DNA of 9,688 nt from JALZAQ01 sp038253885 (lineage in GTDB: Bacteria > Gemmatimonadota > Gemmatimonadetes > Gemmatimonadales > Gemmatimonadaceae). Every line of letters begins with the position of its first letter. Within the stretch, counting starts at the first letter, position 1. A program made the position numbers and the translations under genes. Below the pieces are notes generated by a model, which was not told where the DNA came from, did no database searches, and was given only the letters and a program-made list of their open reading frames with translations. Shown in pieces: positions 7,695-9,688 of the stretch. The stretch is taken from assembly GCA_038253885.1 (NCBI GenBank), contig JBBSGP010000079.1, forward strand, positions 1-9,688, given 5' to 3'.

Positions 7695-9664
7695 TGCGTC
7701 GCCCACTCGCCGTCTCGGCGGGCGATCATGCAGCGGCGGCCGCCGCGTCCGCATTCGTGGTGCTGAGCGCCGTGTATCTCGCGACCCTGGCGCCCGGCCT
7801 CACTTTCTGGGATGCGGGCGAGCTCCAGGCTGCGATCCACTCTCTGGGCATCCCCCATCCGCCGGGCACGCCCCTCTTCATCCTGCTCGGGCGGGCGTGG
7901 AGCAACCTGCTGGCGGGCAGCGCCGCGGCGTCTCCGAACGTGATGTCCGCGCTCAACTCCGCCGGCGCGGGCGCGGCACTCGCATGGGTGATCACTCGCG
8001 CGACGGGAGTGCCGCTGGCGGGGCTGGCGGCGGCGCTGTGCGCCGGCTTGACCTCGACAGTGTGGCTCGACGCGACCGAGACGGAGATCTACGCCCCGGC
8101 GCTTCTTCTGGCCGCTCTGATGCTTCTCGCGGCCCTTCAAGCCGGCCGGACCGCGGAGCGACGGTGGCTGGTGCTCTGCGCGTACGCGATGGGGCTCGCC
8201 GTTCCGCTGCACCTGAGCGCCCTCGTCGCCGCACCGGCGGCCATCCTGCTGGCAGCCCAGACCGCTCAGGGGACGCCAAGGGGGCGCGACGCTCTCATCC
8301 TCGCCTCGGCAGCGCTCCTGTCAGCATCTTTGGGACTCGCGTCTGAGCCGCTGCTCGTGCTCGCCGGGCTCTGCTCCGTGGCGTTGATCGTATTTCTTCG
8401 CGCCGAGCAGCGCCGGCGCGCTGCATTCGCGCTCACCGCGACGGTGGTCGCGTGCTCGGTGCTCGTGTTCATCCCCATTCGCGCCGCACACCACCCGGCC
8501 ATCGATTCGGGGCATGCCGTGACGATCAAAGCGCTCTGGGAGCTGGTGGGTCGCCGTCAATACGATGTCGCTGGACTGTGGCCGCGGCGCGCTCCTCTCT
8601 GGGCTCAGCTGGCCAACTGGTTCGAGTACGCGGATTGGCAGTTCGGTCTCGGTCTGGCCCCGGGTGTCGCTCCGGCGTGGAGCCGCACACCGGTGACGCT
8701 CGTGTACGCCGCGCTCGGACTTGCCGGCTCACTGGAGCATCGCCGCCTGGATCGGCGTAGTTGGAGAGCCGTCGCGGTGCTGCTCGCGTCGGCCAGCCTC
8801 GGGATCGTGATCTATCTCAACTTCAAGGCTGGCGCGTCCTTTGGTCGAGGGGTACTGGCCGACGAGCTGCCCCATGAGGTGCGCGAGCGCGACTATTTCT
8901 TCGCGCTGAGCTTCTGGAGCTGGGGGGCCTGGGCTGGCATCGGCGCCGTCTCGATGATGAGGGCGATTCGCCCGTCAGCCGCGCCCATCGGGATCGCCCT
9001 CGCGATGCTTCCCGTCGCGCTCAACTGGCGGGCGGTGGATCGCCGGACCCAGCCGGAGGCAAGCCTTCCCACCGCCGTCGCTCGGTTGCTTCTCGCGTCC
9101 GCACCGGCACGCGCGGTGCTGATCACTGATGGCGACAACGACTCCTTTCCTCTCTGGCGCGACCAGGAAGTGTCGGGTGCTCGACGCGATGTCTCGGTGG
9201 TGGTCGCACCCCTCCTCGGAGCCGAGTGGTACCGGGCTCAGCTCGCCCGTCGCGACTCCTTACTCGAGCCGGTCTCGGGCGTCGCCGCGTGGCCGGGAGA
9301 GGCGTCGCTGCTCCGCATGATTGCCGATCGCGCGCGGGCGCGCGGGCGACCCGTCGTCGTCGCGATCACCGCCACGCGACGCGTCCGCGAAGAGATCGGA
9401 GGAAGCTGGTCGCTTCGAGGCTGGGTGTATCAGTCTGCCGATGACGGAATCGAACGAAGGGGTGGCCGAACACCGGCGGTGGACACCGCCGTGACTCGAG
9501 AGCTGTTGAGGCGATTCGGCCCGCTCGTTCCCGCCGGACCGCCTCGAGAATCGACCGATCCGACGGCCGCCTGGGTGAGTCGACTTCTGGGATGTCCCGC
9601 TCGTGCGCTGACTGGAGCGCGCGGCGGCAGTATTTCTCTTGATTCGGCGTGTAACTCCCAGTAA
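7694..9664 (+). CDS. DUF2723 family polytopic membrane protein, probable glycosyltransferase-like
   Basis: The 656-residue product starts at GTG 7694, which shares one base with the cdaA stop (TAGTG). No ATG precedes the first conserved motif, and upstream in-frame sequence lies over cdaA and looks like a shadow frame. DUF2723 marks include an N-terminal membrane segment (about 15-34) and FWDAGE (38-43). The signature LGIPHPPGTP (51-60) comes next, then a WLDATETEIYA stretch (124-134), a series of hydrophobic segments to about residue 445, RERDYFF (397-403) and DGDNDSFPLW (479-488). The C-terminal part after about 460 is soluble. The family resembles GT-C enzymes and is related to eukaryotic TMEM260, a protein O-mannosyltransferase, so an extracytoplasmic sugar-transfer role is plausible but inferred. 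It may act in envelope glycan assembly. Family membership is firm; substrate and acceptor are unknown. Confidence 0.88.
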   Translation: MRRPLAVSAGDHAAAAAASAFVVLSAVYLATLAPGLTFWDAGELQAAIHSLGIPHPPGTPLFILLGRAWSNLLAGSAAASPNVMSALNSAGAGAALAWVITRATGVPLAGLAAALCAGLTSTVWLDATETEIYAPALLLAALMLLAALQAGRTAERRWLVLCAYAMGLAVPLHLSALVAAPAAILLAAQTAQGTPRGRDALILASAALLSASLGLASEPLLVLAGLCSVALIVFLRAEQRRRAAFALTATVVACSVLVFIPIRAAHHPAIDSGHAVTIKALWELVGRRQYDVAGLWPRRAPLWAQLANWFEYADWQFGLGLAPGVAPAWSRTPVTLVYAALGLAGSLEHRRLDRRSWRAVAVLLASASLGIVIYLNFKAGASFGRGVLADELPHEVRERDYFFALSFWSWGAWAGIGAVSMMRAIRPSAAPIGIALAMLPVALNWRAVDRRTQPEASLPTAVARLLLASAPARAVLITDGDNDSFPLWRDQEVSGARRDVSVVVAPLLGAEWYRAQLARRDSLLEPVSGVAAWPGEASLLRMIADRARARGRPVVVAITATRRVREEIGGSWSLRGWVYQSADDGIERRGGRTPAVDTAVTRELLRRFGPLVPAGPPRESTDPTAAWVSRLLGCPARALTGARGGSISLDSACNSQ

Positions 9665-9688
9665 TTTCCGCTCTTATGCTTTTTGCCG
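9665..9688. other. Short tail after the DUF2723 gene
   Basis: Only 24 nt remain. They are more AT-rich than the rest and contain an ATG at 9676 that could open a downstream gene, and a TATGCT that could be part of a promoter. Neither can be supported because the window ends. Confidence 0.2.

Noticed and set aside
9639..9681. Possible promoter (TTGATT, TATGCT) near the right edge
   Set aside because: The spacing is about 30 bp, far from standard, and the window ends before any downstream gene can be seen.

Overview
The window looks like a housekeeping stretch of a high-GC bacterial chromosome. By eye GC is about 65%, genes are packed tightly, and GTG starts are frequent. The best guess is Gemmatimonadota or a relative in the FCB group. 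This rests on a tilS-hpt-ftsH-folP-cdaA gene order followed by a DUF2723 membrane protein, a family typical of Bacteroidota, Chlorobi and Gemmatimonadota. The assignment is inferred from gene content; no rRNA or tRNA is present to confirm it.

Left part, minus strand, read right to left: a 59-residue protein with two predicted membrane segments (1756-1935, GTG start), a LemA-family membrane-anchored protein (1120-1725), and an HtpX-like M48 zinc metalloprotease (49-1089). Exactly 30 nt separate each pair, which suggests a single membrane-stress or quality-control operon.

Between about 1936 and 2031 lies a divergent regulatory region. It contains the most AT-rich island of this stretch and a 13-bp direct repeat (one mismatch) with a 21-bp period.

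Right part, plus strand: tilS (tRNA-Ile lysidine synthetase), hpt (hypoxanthine phosphoribosyltransferase, overlapping tilS), ftsH (AAA+ membrane zinc protease, joined to hpt by TAATG), a 102-nt gap with a strong 15-bp hairpin, folP (dihydropteroate synthase), cdaA (c-di-AMP synthase, joined to folP by ATGA), and a 656-residue DUF2723 polytopic membrane protein (joined to cdaA by TAGTG). Apart from the hairpin gap the genes overlap, so they are probably translationally coupled. The hairpin divides the cluster into tilS-hpt-ftsH and folP-cdaA-DUF2723.

Taken together, the window has two integral-membrane zinc proteases (HtpX-like and FtsH) in back-to-back operons, plus tRNA modification, purine salvage, folate synthesis, second-messenger synthesis and a probable envelope glycosyltransferase-like protein. 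I see no mobile element, CRISPR array, RNA gene or defence system, and no clear sign of a wholly new system. The points most worth checking are the folP active-site loop insertion, the ftsH-folP hairpin, the divergent repeat region and the cdaA-DUF2723 coupling.
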